A model generated the notes under the pieces. The model did not search any database. It was given only the letters and a program-made list of their open reading frames with translations, and was not told where the DNA came from. A DNA stretch of 64,000 bases. It comes from Odontocerum albicorne. Taxonomy: Eukaryota > Arthropoda > Insecta > Trichoptera > Odontoceridae. Location of the stretch: assembly GCA_949825065.1 (NCBI GenBank), contig OX463859.1, forward strand, positions 21,407,847 through 21,471,846. Direction: 5' to 3'. This document shows, in pieces, positions 53,216-64,000 of this stretch. The stretch's first letter is position 1, and every line of letters starts with the position of its first letter. A program made the position numbers and the translations under genes.

Positions 53216-53942
53216 AAAGGGAACGTAAAAATAAATATTTCAGGAGATATTTCAGGTAATACTAAATATTTCAGGAGTATAGGGATGGAGGGAATAGAAA
53301 ACGAGTGGGAACGATACTAGATATTTCAGAAGTTTTGAACAACAAATTCATAAATGTGACTGTAAATTCGTATAGAATTAAGTGCGAGTAGGTGGGAAAT
53401 GCTGAAAGGGCGAGATACATTTATACTTGTGTAAAGACCATATGCGGTGCGTGTAGGCAGAGCCGCGTTTGCTAATAGACCAATCTAGCATTTTCCTATC
53501 AGTGCTCAACCAAAAGAGGCGCTTAAAAATTCATAAATAGGTTATAAAAATGTATAAAAGAACGATTTAAATTAATGATTTACAGAGGAATGCGTTCGCT
53601 TCAGTTCATATTAAAAATCTAATGATAACTACATACATCTGTCAATGCTACAGATAATAATTAACAAAAATAAAGTTACTGTTGATCCTAATATTTAAAT
53701 AAATTTTCAAGACAGAACCAAGGTTTTCGTTTCATTAAAAAAATATATAAGATTAGCCATATTATCAAAAGAACCAGATATAACAGGGAATAAGGACTTG
53801 AATGACATCGTATATATATATTAGCGGTAAAGAAAACAAAACGTAAACTGTAGTGGTGTGTTGTGTGTGTCGTGAAATATATCATTATCGTCTAAGGTCA
53901 TCACCCGAAACGGAAAGGGGAAACATTTTTTTATTGCGTATT
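53216..53942. other. AT-rich sequence, nothing recognised
   Basis: ATATTTCAGGAG-type words recur near 53240-53330. No gene. Confidence 0.4.
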
Positions 53943-55656
53943 GCCTAGAGCATGGGTGGCCAACCTTTTCAGCAGCCGGGCCAGATTTTAGAAATGAGAT
54001 TTCCTACCGGGCCATACAACAAAATTTATTTTATTATTCAAAGCAAACAAGAAATATATTGTTTTTTTAAGAAGATGTAACGAAAATTAGAATCAAACAT
54101 ATTTATTAGATTAGAGTTAGGCAATACAAAAAATAATAATAAAAAATAAACAAAATATAATAAATTTTAGTGAGACGTCTGATTTTGTTTATCAGAACTA
54201 AGTGCATCAATGTTGATAACGATTGATGTTGTTTCTACACGCAAACAGTTTTCCAAATGCTCATCAGTGATTCGTGTTCTCATTTGAGATTTAATATGCT
54301 TCATTCGACTAAAAAGCTGTTCACACGTATAAGTGTTTCCAAATAGCGAAATCATCGATAGAGCATGTTTGTAAAATGCAGGATATTTCTCCTTGTCCAA
54401 ATATGTTTTGTAAAACTCTTCCAAACCAGCCTGATTGAATTTCTCCTATAACTGTACATCACAACACATTTCACAATGTTCCATTTGTAAAATTCCTGGC
54501 AATAAATTCACGTCTACGGAGAATGGCGTTGCAATGCAGCAAAAAGAACACGATGCTTTTTAAAATCTTGAAATCGGTTTTCAAATTCCAGGTTCAAGTC
54601 GGATATCAACGAAGCGTATTTATCCGCCGCCATTTGTGTGACGTCTGGCTGCAATAACAATATAGGAAAGTGAGTGAAGATTTTTGTCCTTAACGGTTGT
54701 TCCCAAAGCCCAAGTTTCATTTGGAATGCGTAAATAAGATCATACATGTTATTAATTAGTTGATCTTTCCCTTGTAGACGAGTATTAACAATATTTAGGT
54801 GGCTAACTATATCGACCAGAAATGCAAAGTCGCTAACCCACTCTTTGTCTTCAAATTCTGGGATACTTTTTGACTTGCTTGCGAAGAATGATTGTATTTC
54901 TTAAATCAAACACTCTTTTCAACATTTAGGCACGGGTCAGCCATCTTACTTCTGCATAAAATGTAACGTCATTACACTCTGAATCCAAAGACTTGAGAAA
55001 CTCTTGGAACTGACGGTGATTCAACCCCTTCGACTTAATAAAGTTCCCTGTTTTGATGACCACCTTCATGATATGATCCATTTTAAGGGACTTGGAACAT
55101 AAATTCTCCTGATGAATAATGCAATGAAAATTTTGCATCGAAGTATTACCAACTTTGCAGGCCTCATTTTCAATCAATTTTACTAAATCTTCGTGTTTCT
55201 CAACCATTGCTGGAGCACCATCTGTTGTTAAGCCCGATAGGTTGTTGAGTTGTAACGAAAAGCGATTCAATGTCGACGTAACAGCTCCTAACAAATCTCG
55301 TGAGCAAGTAGCGTCCTTAAGTGGATACAGTGCCGCTAATTCTTCTATTTTGTTAAAATGGACATCAACGCCTCTGATAAAAATCGCCACTTGGGCGGTA
55401 TCTGTTAGGTATGTGCTTTCATCCAATGCTAGAGCAAAAAATATGAACTTGGATGCTCGATTTTTCAAATTATCTTCAATATGTTTTCCAATGTGGTCCA
55501 CACGCCTAGTAATAGTTTGACGAGACAGGCTTATTTTTTTAGAAATCCGTTTTCTTTTCTGGGCACAGAATTTCAACAACACTCTCCAAACATTTCTTAA
55601 CCATTTCACCATCTGAATATGGCTTCGATTTTTTTGTTAGTATCATGGCTACTGCA

Positions 55657-55932
55657 AGTGATGGATAGCTTGTTCGGAGTTTCGATCCGATGGTAGGACA
55701 CCTTACTCCTTCATCGGATAAGTTCTGACTGTTAAGATATTTATTGGAATTTTTTGGATCTTTTTGGGAATCGGGAAAGGATAGGTTTGTGGTAATTGTT
55801 TTGATTTTATGAATGATTATGAGAAATTATAAACGATTAAATACATATATAAATATGATGATATATACATAATATTAAATACAAATATACATAAATTTGT
55901 GTCGTCACACACTGTTTTATATTGAATGGGTG

Positions 55933-55963
<31 letters not shown>

Positions 55964-56766
55964 AAAAAATTAATTGTGAATAAATTATAAGAATGAATAT
56001 AGTATATGTAGATAAGTAAATGAGTGGGGAAATGTGTGTGACTTTTATAAATATATTAAGGTGTAGAAAATGTTTATTGAAGGTGAGAAATGCGGTTGCC
56101 TATGGGGGTAAACTGTCTGCCGGAGGAATTATCGATGATGGGGTGTTCAGAGTGACAATCGGGGGGTCATTTGGGGGGATGATTAGAGTTAAAGAGGGGG
56201 GGGTCGGGGGGATGTTTCGCAATATTGATTTCGGACGAGTGTGTCTGTAACTGGTGTTCGCGTTGTAGTTATCTAAGGCTTTTATGACTGGGTTGGGATG
56301 ACGGGATATAGAGCTGTAGAACCTTTCGGCCAAAGCGCGCATATGTTCGGGGATAGTATGTAGTTTGGTATCTGCGTGGAGTCTTGAATTACGGACGATG
56401 TAGGGTGCTTTTAAAATTATGCGGAGGGCTTTGTTTTGAATGATCTGAATGTGATGTAGCGTTGTTTTCTTCGCGTGGTCCCATACCGGAAGGGCGTATG
56501 TCAGTTGCGGTCTGACGATCGCTTTATATAGGTGGAGTTTAGTGCGCGTGCTAAGTTTGCTGTATTTACTGATCAAGGGAAATAATTATTTGAGTGTTCC
56601 GTGAGCTTTTGATTTGATATTGAGGGCGTGTTTATGCCACGAGAGTCAACTGTCTAATGTGAGGCCTAGGTATTTTACGTGTTTTGACCATGGGACGCTC
56701 TGGCCGAAGAGTTTAAGAGTTCTGACGGGTTTGATGTATCTGCGTGAGAAGCGGACTGCTGTGCTT
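55657..56766 (-). mobile_element. LINE J1, second copy, 5'-truncated
   Basis: Very similar to 32747-33830, including the last 160 codons of ORF2 and the G-rich C-terminal region. Near 55930 there is a longer A-run than in the first copy. It stops abruptly at about 56766. Confidence 0.95.
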
Positions 56767-57055
56767 TCTTTTCCTCTGCACCATCCCTTCCTTTTCATTT
56801 GATTGATGATATCTCACTTTATATGAAAAGGAACGTTCGGGTGATTTCCCATCTCTGTAGGGTTTGTGGGCTCATGTGTGTTCATGAATTTAGTGGGGAT
56901 GGATCGTCATTTGAATGTTTTTTTGCGATCATGTAATTTACTTTTTGTCTGGTTGGTTGGAAATTATTGTCGCCTGGCAATATGCCCGCTAGCTTGTATT
57001 TGCGATAAAAGTGTTATTCCTTTACGGCTTAAAAGTGTTATTCCTTTACGGCTAT
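56766..57055 (+). mobile_element. LINE L3 3' fragment, head to head with J1
   Basis: TTTGATTGATGATATCTCAC and TTGTCTGGTTGGTTGGAA match the minus-strand 3' UTR of L3 at 48700-48520. A 24-bp terminal motif (AAAAGTGTTATTCCTTTACG) is doubled at the end. Confidence 0.88.
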
Positions 57056-58829
57056 TTCTTTTTAATTAATTTACTTGGTCTTGTCGAAATTGCCCTTCAT
57101 ACTTATCAAACTTATTTGCATGTTTAGCCTCGTAATGCCGTTTAATGTTATACTCTTTCAAGACAGAAACAGAATTATTGCATATCAAGCATATTGGCTT
57201 TGTTTTAAATTCCACGAAAAAATAATTTATAGTCCACCTGTCTTGAAAACTTCTCAGTTCTTCTGTGACTCTTCTCTTCTTTGGTCCAACGTCTTTACTA
57301 CTTGACGCCATTGTGGGTCTTTGTTTTTAACTAAAAAAATAAATAAAATGACATCAGTATTACATAACTTTCTGACAAAAGGATGAGATGCTTGTGGTGC
57401 ATTGTAAAAAAATCTGTAATGCCATTAAGGATCTGATTCGGGCTAATTCATTAGTAAAATAAAAACAAAGTATGTAAATAAAGTAAAATACTAAAGAAAG
57501 GCCTTTTATTTTTTTGTACTAATAAATGAAAAAGTAGGTACTCAGACAAAAGCCAGTGGTTAGCGCTGTTGGTAATTTGGTTAGATACCCATAATTAAAC
57601 ACAAAACAAAAAATAGAACTCTACAAAATCAAAGCCAAATATCATAGATTAATTTAAAAAAATAAAAGCTGGGTTTGCTTACCTTCACTGCACTTAAAAA
57701 AGTAGACAGGACTTGGTATAGTATTAGATAGGATACTCGGTTATAGCAACTTGTATTCCTATCAATGTGTATTTGAAAGTCGATCGCAAAATCTCACGAG
57801 ACACATGGCGATAACGCACACAATGGAAGCGACCACACGTCCGACGGCGTTGCGAGCTTGCCACAGACTGGCGGTCGCACGACGCATCCCGCCCCGCATT
57901 CACGTTCACGGCTATCCACGCAAGATCGGCGTGCGCGCTTATTAAAATCAGCTTAACGTTGTGATTGTTTGTTAACACGAATATACCATAGAAGAAATTG
58001 TCACGATAGTTGAATCAATGTACAGAGATACTTCCATATATGAGATATGATACGAACTACGCACGGTAGAATGTTCTTCTGATGGTTTTATGTACACTAA
58101 AAGAAAAAAATGTGTGCATATGCTCCGCGGGCCACAAGTAGACGCTCAGCGGGCCGCACGTGGCCCGCGGGCCGCGGGTTGGCCACCCTTGGCCTAGAGG
58201 TTCCGTCTCCGGCACTACGTACACAGTACACAAACAAAACGTGGTCAAAACATTCTCCCATCCGTCACCTTAGAAGAAATAAACATTATTGATTAGGAAG
58301 AATTTATTTATATCAGCTGATTCGTCTTCTTACATTTCCTCTTGAGTCAGCCCTGGATATACGTGTCAATCATAATTGCCAAATTTATCGTTTCGCGAAT
58401 TTGTGGCAAAAGCTCTTGATTAATTAATTAAGGTCCCACCCACAAAGCGTCACCTGGCGGTCATCGATTATCTATTTAATAATCAGACGCGTTAAATAAA
58501 TGGTAGGTGAGCTGATGGAAACATTGGTAGTTCTCTCTTTATGATTTCCACATTTTATGAAATTTTGCCTTTAGCAATGCTGACCGATTTTTGGTCATAG
58601 TATTTAGAAGACTTTAGGAGTACACTGATTTGAACCAATAAATTGGGGTATACTACTTTACATCAAAAGCCGTAAATAAACAGATATACTTCTATACTTT
58701 ACATCAACATCCAAATATGTTACTATTACATATCGGAAAATTTACAAACGTTTCTTTTTAGTTCATCTTTCCTTTGTAAGTCGTCTGTGATTTTCTTATC
58801 AAACATATTTTTTCAAACATATGCAGATA

Positions 58830-58945
58830 TGGGGATGTACCTTATTTAATGGCCGCAGCCCCCACCTCCCGATCCGAGTCAGAGTATCCTTGAGGTGAGG
58901 CTGGTCTCTACATAACGCTATAAAAATTGTCGTATTATTGATCGG
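58830..58945 (+). repeat. SINE-B copy
   Basis: GATCCGAGTCAGAG (decayed B-box), ATCCTTGAGGTGAGGCTGGT and CGCTATAAAAATTGTCG. Confidence 0.6.
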
Positions 58946-61479
58946 AGTGTGGTTGTTATTGCGACAGGATTTTGAGTACTTGGGCTTTCAGGATGAATGA
59001 CGAGTGGAAAAGATTTGTGTGAGCTCGTGAGTGTGGGTTTCTTCTTGTTGTTTTAATTTTGGTTGTTTTTGTATTTATGTTTCTGTGTATTTTTTGTTTA
59101 AATTTTAATTTTAATTTTGTTTTAATTTTAATTTTTATTCTCATGATTGTGTGCAGTATATTGTGGTATGAATATTTTTGGTCTATCTGGAGTGATAATG
59201 TGTGAGGAGTTGAATTTTGCAAGACGTTTCCAGTTGTAGTTGAGTGTCACTGTTTGTCAGGTTGATGAGAGCGTGCAACGGGGTTTTGTTTTTTGTGTAA
59301 TCAAAAATCGGAAAGAAGTATCGATTTATTTTTTCATGCTAAATATCCTCGGTGAGATACAGGCACAATCCTAGTTTACTGGGGATACGACAAGTGAAAG
59401 GCAGCAAGCCCAGATCCATTAAAATTGTATGTCCAAATCAAATTATCTGTTGGTTTTTCGCAAATTGTGTATATTTCTTGTCATGTGTAATAATAAATAA
59501 ATAAATAAATAAAATTCTTCTTACTTAACCAATCTGCACAGTAATAATCTCAGCACTCTACTGCTGAATTCCATTCACCAGATCGGACTATAAGTGAAAG
59601 CTCAAAGAAGGTTGACGTTTAACCAAAAGCTATGTTGTGCATAATTAGGAGGATACTTAAAACCACGTAAATTATCTAGTTTCTTGTACTCGTTCACATA
59701 AAACCTCTGAAATTCTGAACAGATATAGCAGTATGCAGACAATATAAAAAGTTACTGCAAAACACCTCATTGCCTCTTTACCGGGATATCTAAGGGCCTT
59801 CCCTTACTCCCTTTGTTTCCCGCAAACCCTTTTACCATAGATAACAGGAGAAAGTTGCCTAATTTGCAATCTCTGGAAAGATGGACATGAAAACACAGCG
59901 CAATATAGAAAATAAACACTTCTTTTTAAATCTATACATCTAAAATCAGAGTCAACAAAGGAACAGCTTGTATTTCAGTTCCAGACAGGGGCTTTTTCAA
60001 TCAAGTCCGATCCTATCAGATTCACTGTGCATAAAATATGCACAAATGGGATTTAAAGTAAAGAAATGTGAGTGTAGAGATAACTTTACGAGTGTGGAAA
60101 ACTGCATAAACCGGCTATGTAATAGAGTTATGCTCCATTTATTATTTTCAATGGCCCATTTTTCAGGTACATAAAGCTACTTCAAATACCTTGATCTGAA
60201 TATTTTATCTGTGCCACTATAATTAAATCACCATACTTAAGAAAAAGAAAAGAAAACAATTATGAAAACATTTTTCTTAAAAAACGTAAAAGTGTTGTGT
60301 ACAAATCCTTGAAAATAAAATTCTGTTTATTTAAAAATTCTTTGAACTCAGTCAAGTCAACTAACTCTGGAGAAATTTAAATAAATGAGAAAATACCACA
60401 GTGTATCGTCCTTTAATGTCATTACGTCCTTATTACAACCAAGAAATTCTCCTGGAAATACCGAATTATTCTGGTTTACGGATCCTTTTTGCACCTGTAG
60501 ACGGACGAAATGATGAAGAGCTTTCGAGAAACAAATTTAAAGCAGGGAGAAGCCAAAATAACAGAGAAATGTTCACTTTTACTACAGTATATGAAAGCTA
60601 AATGTAAGAAGATGTTACATTTTGAAAGGTTTTCTCTTAACGACATATAATGTAATATTATGTATAGTGTCAAGAATACCCAAATAACCAAAAATATAAT
60701 GAATCACAATTTACTTGGAAAATTCAGAGAACAAATCCCGCCTGGCAGCTTAAGTATCGCCCCAAAGTGTATAGATAACATAATTATAGTTCGTTATCAT
60801 TTCTTTTATAAATAAAATCAGGCGCGCTCTATAATTAAGAAATATTGTCCACCACCAAAAAAAACAGTTTTAGTTCTTGGAACACATAATGCGGAAAAAA
60901 TATGAAATCCTTCAACTGATATTGTAGGGATTCAGGGCAGAAAAAGTGCGAGATCAAGAAGTATCTCGGGGTTGAAGATTCTACAGACGTGGCTTATTGT
61001 GGTACCATATATTTTATCAGAGCTGCTGCTTCAAAAGTCACGACGACAGTCATGATGATTATCATGACTGTCGTGACCTTCGAAGAGGTGAGAAACTATA
61101 AAGAAGAAGAATATTTAGGAAAGAAGAAGGAAAATGATAATAAATATGATTTGTAATAAAATATCATTTTCAAAGCATTTTGGTTTTGAATTTATAAAAT
61201 GAATAGTCGGTGCTACTCAATAAATTTAATAAATAAAAGTAAATGAATGGTATTTAATCCATCAAATTATCGACACCTACAATGTTGCCTCAATTGTTAC
61301 AAAATATCTCAAGATTATTACGATCAAATAATGACGCGAGATGATATTTTCAACGAAGCTTTTGTTGTTCAGAAATCCCCGAGACATTTTTAAGCAGTCT
61401 TACCTCTAGTTGAAGACCAACGGCACACCAAAGTCACTTCTTTCTAATATATAAAAACATTTATTAAAAAAAACAATGT
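58946..61479. other. AT-rich region, no gene recognised
   Basis: An (AAAT)n tract at 59484-59513 may end a lost LINE. The 60670-60722 stretch is a dispersed repeat shared with 45250-45300. Nothing codes convincingly. Confidence 0.45.
61037..61077. repeat. Short palindrome, 17-20-bp arms
   Basis: GTCACGACGACAGTCATGAT (61037-61056) pairs with ATCATGACTGTCGTGAC (61060-61076) except for a 3-nt bulge; the loop is about 3 nt. Confidence 0.92.
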
Positions 61480-61560
61480 AATCGAATTAAATCCCATAGG
61501 GGGGGGGGGGGGGATGACAAATGTCTTACTAAGCCACGAAGGTCGTCAATGATATTGTTA
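61480..61560 (-). repeat. SINE-A head with a 15-G run
   Basis: The minus strand has ATTGACGACCTTCGTGGCTT then AGTAAGACATTTGTC, a SINE-A head. A G15 run (61499-61513) replaces the variable region. Confidence 0.65.
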
Positions 61561-62153
61561 CCAATATTAATATTCAATTAAGATATTATGTCATATAATT
61601 ATTGCACTACATATAAATTATTGTTCAAGTGTTCTTTTTCTGCTGTGTGCTCTATAATTAAGATACATACACAGTAAAAAATGTATAATGATTGATCTTT
61701 TGGTCTATATTTTTAACACCTGTATCCCGATTAACGTGACAAATTAGATTTGCGTTGAATCCCGGTTCCGTATTTTCACGTGTTGGATAGCTCTTCTAAA
61801 AAAACACGTATTATTAATAATATATGTTATTATAACCTTCATTCAACCTTTAAACGATAGTTTTCTGATTTTTAACATGGACATACCCTAGATAATGTAA
61901 ATACTCGTATGTATACATTGATTTATAATGGAAATACTGTTGTCACGTCATCATCTTGAATTGTTTTATAATTGAATCTAAAGATTAACTACAGTCTCCG
62001 GGTCCGAGATTTTTAGGATCCACTAAATTGTTCATCAATGAGTGTGTTGATATGTACTCCATCAATTGAAGAAAATATCCCGCAGAACTTGCAAGGTGTG
62101 TGCTAAGCATGAAGAGAAGTGAAACCTGGTATATATGTAAAGAGTGTGATATA

Positions 62154-63107
62154 CGAGGTAAGTCCAGAAAGTAAGTGTACTGAGGCTCTCACGACCGGAT
62201 GGATTTTATTTTCGACATGTTGGCTACATTTTCGTGTAGCCTGACCCTTCCCCTCCGCAACGAGACCGGTTCGAGGTTAGTACGTTGAGAAGTGTCGACG
62301 CGACAACACGTTTGGTGAAAAATATCAATCCAATCTCCCGCCAAGTGCGAAATACGCGGTGTCATCCGTTATCTCGTTTGGATGGGAAACTCCAGTTGAG
62401 GTTTATAATGAGGTGAAAACTGCATATGGTGATAAAGCTATGAATCGTACGAGTGTGTACAAGTGGTGTCGCGAGTTTAAAAGTGGCGTCACACCTCTTC
62501 ACCCTCCACCAAAAAGTTCAAAACCACAATTTCAGCCAAAAAAATCATGGCATCCGTGTTTTGGGACTGTCAAGGCATAATTTTAATTGAATATATGCCT
62601 CAAGTGGAGACCATCAACTCTGCAAGATACTGTGAGACCCTAAAAAAATTGCGGAGGGCGATTCAGAACAAGAGGAGAGGCATGCTGACAAAGGGAGTCT
62701 GCCTGTTGCACGACAATGCCAGACCACACACGGCCAACGGCACGAAGGAACTGCTCGCCTCGTTTAAATGGGATGTCCTGAACCATACCGCGCATTCCCC
62801 TGACCTAGCACCTTTAGATTACTATCTCTTTACCTCCCTGAAGCTGCACATGGGTAGAAAAAGGATTTCAATCGACGTGGAGGTAAAGGAGGAGGTGGAG
62901 AAGTGGACGGAGGGGTTGGCGGGAAACTACTTCGAGGAAGGCATCAAAAAGTTGATACCCCGCTTCACCACCTGCATTGAGAGGAATGGCGACTATGTCG
63001 AAAAATAGCTTACATATGTACTACGGTAACCACGTAATTTTTTTGTTTAAATAAAAAAAATTGTAACCTACAAAAAATCAGTACACTTACTTTCTGGACT
63101 TACCTAG
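62154..63107 (+). mobile_element. Mariner element, internally deleted
   Basis: The 30-bp terminal inverted repeats differ at one position (core GGTAAGTCCAGAAAGTAAGT). TA flanks both ends (62152-62153 and 63108-63109). The 954-bp element carries 5' and 3' parts of a mariner transposase with the middle missing. Full-length relatives are near 1.3 kb. Confidence 0.95.
62310..63008 (+). pseudogene. Mariner transposase, D,D34D type, deleted
   Basis: An N-terminal helix-turn-helix piece (TPVEVYNEVK, NRTSVYKWCREFKSG; 62380-62490) joins directly to PKSSKPQFQPKK, which lies past the first catalytic aspartate. So about 100 residues with that aspartate are lost. After a one-base shift near 62545, the frame to 63008 holds VFWDCQGIIL, LLHDNARPHTA and HSPDLAPLDYYLF, with exactly 34 residues between these two aspartates, as in mariners. 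An earlier one-base shift lies near 62370, where the other frame carries CEIRGVIRYL. It cannot be active, but it could be mobilised through its intact ends. Confidence 0.93.
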
Positions 63108-64000
63108 TAGTTCTCCATAAAGGAAAATATAGGCAAAATTACAATATTTACTTAAATTATTAAAATATATAAAGTTTCATTCAAATTTTCCTTATATTTA
63201 CATGATATATCAATTTTAGTAAACCCTTCACATAAATCAGAATTCCTCAAAAACAAGCCGGGCACTGGGAAAGTTTGACTTTGTTTTTCACGGGCGTTAA
63301 GTATTAAGTTATATGCTATTGTTTTGCTAAAGTATACTTAAAAATGTGTGATGTGCAAATAAATAAAAGCGGAGAAGTCATGTTGACTCTCGCCTTCCGA
63401 AAACTATAATTACAATAGTCAAAATAACTTTTACTACAAAGGTTTCAAACTTAAAAAGAAAATACCAAAAAGCATGGACGAAGCCGAGAGCCTCCTAACT
63501 TTTATTTGTTTGTGTTTTATATGTTAAGAATATACTTAAGTAATGTTAAAATGAAAGTATAATTTTTGAGGTTTAAAATGGCATATTATGTACACGTATG
63601 TAAGTTATTTTAGCTATTTTTTTAAAACAATATAAACATATATATAAATAATACCATACAAAGCAAAAAAATTGGGTTCAAAAGATATTTTATTTTAATT
63701 CTCATCCCATAATATAAAATACATTGTTGTATAAAATACAAGATAAAAGTCTGCCTAATACATTGTTGAAATAAATATATAATATAAGTAAATAAAGATT
63801 CTAAAAGTTACTTTGTTAATAATAAAATAAAGCACCCCAATTTTTAAAGGTAAAATAATAAGATTTTGAAAATATTTCATTTTCAGATATTGTCTCTTAC
63901 AGATTACTGAAAAAGGCAACATGAAAAAGATGGAGGTCTTATTCTGGTTTCGTAACCCTAAGAGAAGGATATAGATATAAATAATACTTCAGGAAGGCCA
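63108..64000. other. AT-rich flank, nothing recognised
   Basis: No coding or repeat signal I can support. Confidence 0.45.

Larger units (their letters stand above)
54167..57311 (-). pseudogene. hAT transposase, ZBED-like, disrupted
   Basis: The N-terminus at 57311-57066 has a BED zinc finger (PICLICNNSVSVLKEYNIKRH). After the LINE insertions, 55656-54926 carries the catalytic domain with FALALDESTY, GLTTDGAPAMVE and HCIIHQENLC. Pieces at 54747-54514 and 54424-54167 give the C-terminus, with the dimerisation-type block CEQLFSRMKHIKSQMRTRI and TDEHLENCLRV. The arrangement matches GTF2IRD2/FAM200/ZBED5-type hAT proteins. Some residues between the BED finger and the catalytic domain seem missing at the insertion site. 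There is also at least one frameshift near 54925-54750. Inactive. Confidence 0.92.
53951..58191 (-). mobile_element. hAT transposon with nested LINE fragments
   Basis: Termini CATGGGTGGCCAACC (left) and, inverted, CAAGGGTGGCCAACC (right). A perfect 8-bp target duplication GCCTAGAG flanks it at 53943-53950 and 58192-58199. A BED-finger/hAT transposase is encoded on the minus strand. Two LINE pieces (55657-57055) interrupt the coding region. Total 4241 bp. Confidence 0.96.

Noticed and set aside
57751..58292. Plus-strand frames of 60-64 codons near the hAT end
   Set aside because: They lie in the GC-rich subterminal region and 5' leader of the hAT element and show no protein family features.

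Overview
The window is AT-rich eukaryotic DNA, best read as an arthropod, probably insect, genome. The evidence is spliced genes with GT-AG introns, an errantivirus-like LTR element with an env remnant, Jockey and CR1-type LINEs, tRNA-derived SINEs, and piggyBac, mariner, hAT and Tigger DNA transposons. I see no rRNA, no functional tRNA gene, no CRISPR array and no operon. I could not place the species.

Only two host genes are convincing, and they diverge from each other. RCCD1 (RCC1 domain-containing protein 1) lies on the minus strand in two exons, 6618-6020 and 3145-2377. ARL3 (ARF-like GTPase 3) lies on the plus strand in coding exons 19550-19810, 20687-20819, 21874-21977 and 23359-23400. 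A candidate first exon carrying only the ATG lies near 8041-8177. If that is right, ARL3 intron 1 is about 11.4 kb and holds a dead piggyBac and a complete-length LTR retrotransposon.

Layout: 1-2.3 kb, a 35-bp satellite and a Tigger element nested in a LINE 3' end. 2.4-6.6 kb, RCCD1 with a piggyBac in its intron. 8.8-11.8 kb, a second, degenerate piggyBac with a tandemly duplicated right end. 11.9-19.06 kb, an LTR element with identical-looking 608-bp LTRs but no RNase H region. 19.5-23.4 kb, ARL3, whose introns hold SINEs, a minisatellite and a long foldback. 23.6-32.7 kb, decayed LINE and SINE fragments. 32.7-40.8 kb, a Jockey-type LINE (working label J1) split by a nearly intact CR1-like LINE (C2). 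41-53.2 kb, fragments of at least six LINE families, SINEs and one IS630-Tc1-mariner remnant. 53.95-58.19 kb, a hAT element with a perfect 8-bp target duplication, itself carrying two LINE fragments fused head to head. 62.15-63.11 kb, an internally deleted mariner. The remainder is unassigned AT-rich sequence.

Working labels, for this window only: J1 (Jockey-type), C2 (CR1-like), L3 (3' end with a GCCTGGCAATA-type motif), R (RTE-like, tail TGTATGTATG), SINE-A (tRNA-like head) and SINE-B (tail CTATATAAATTGTCC). There is no clear host pathway here beyond the two housekeeping genes. The main interest lies in transposon structure: a likely -1 frameshift site, a LINE with two ORFs in one frame separated by a single TGA, a head-to-head LINE chimera, a duplicated piggyBac end, and several near-perfect short palindromes.
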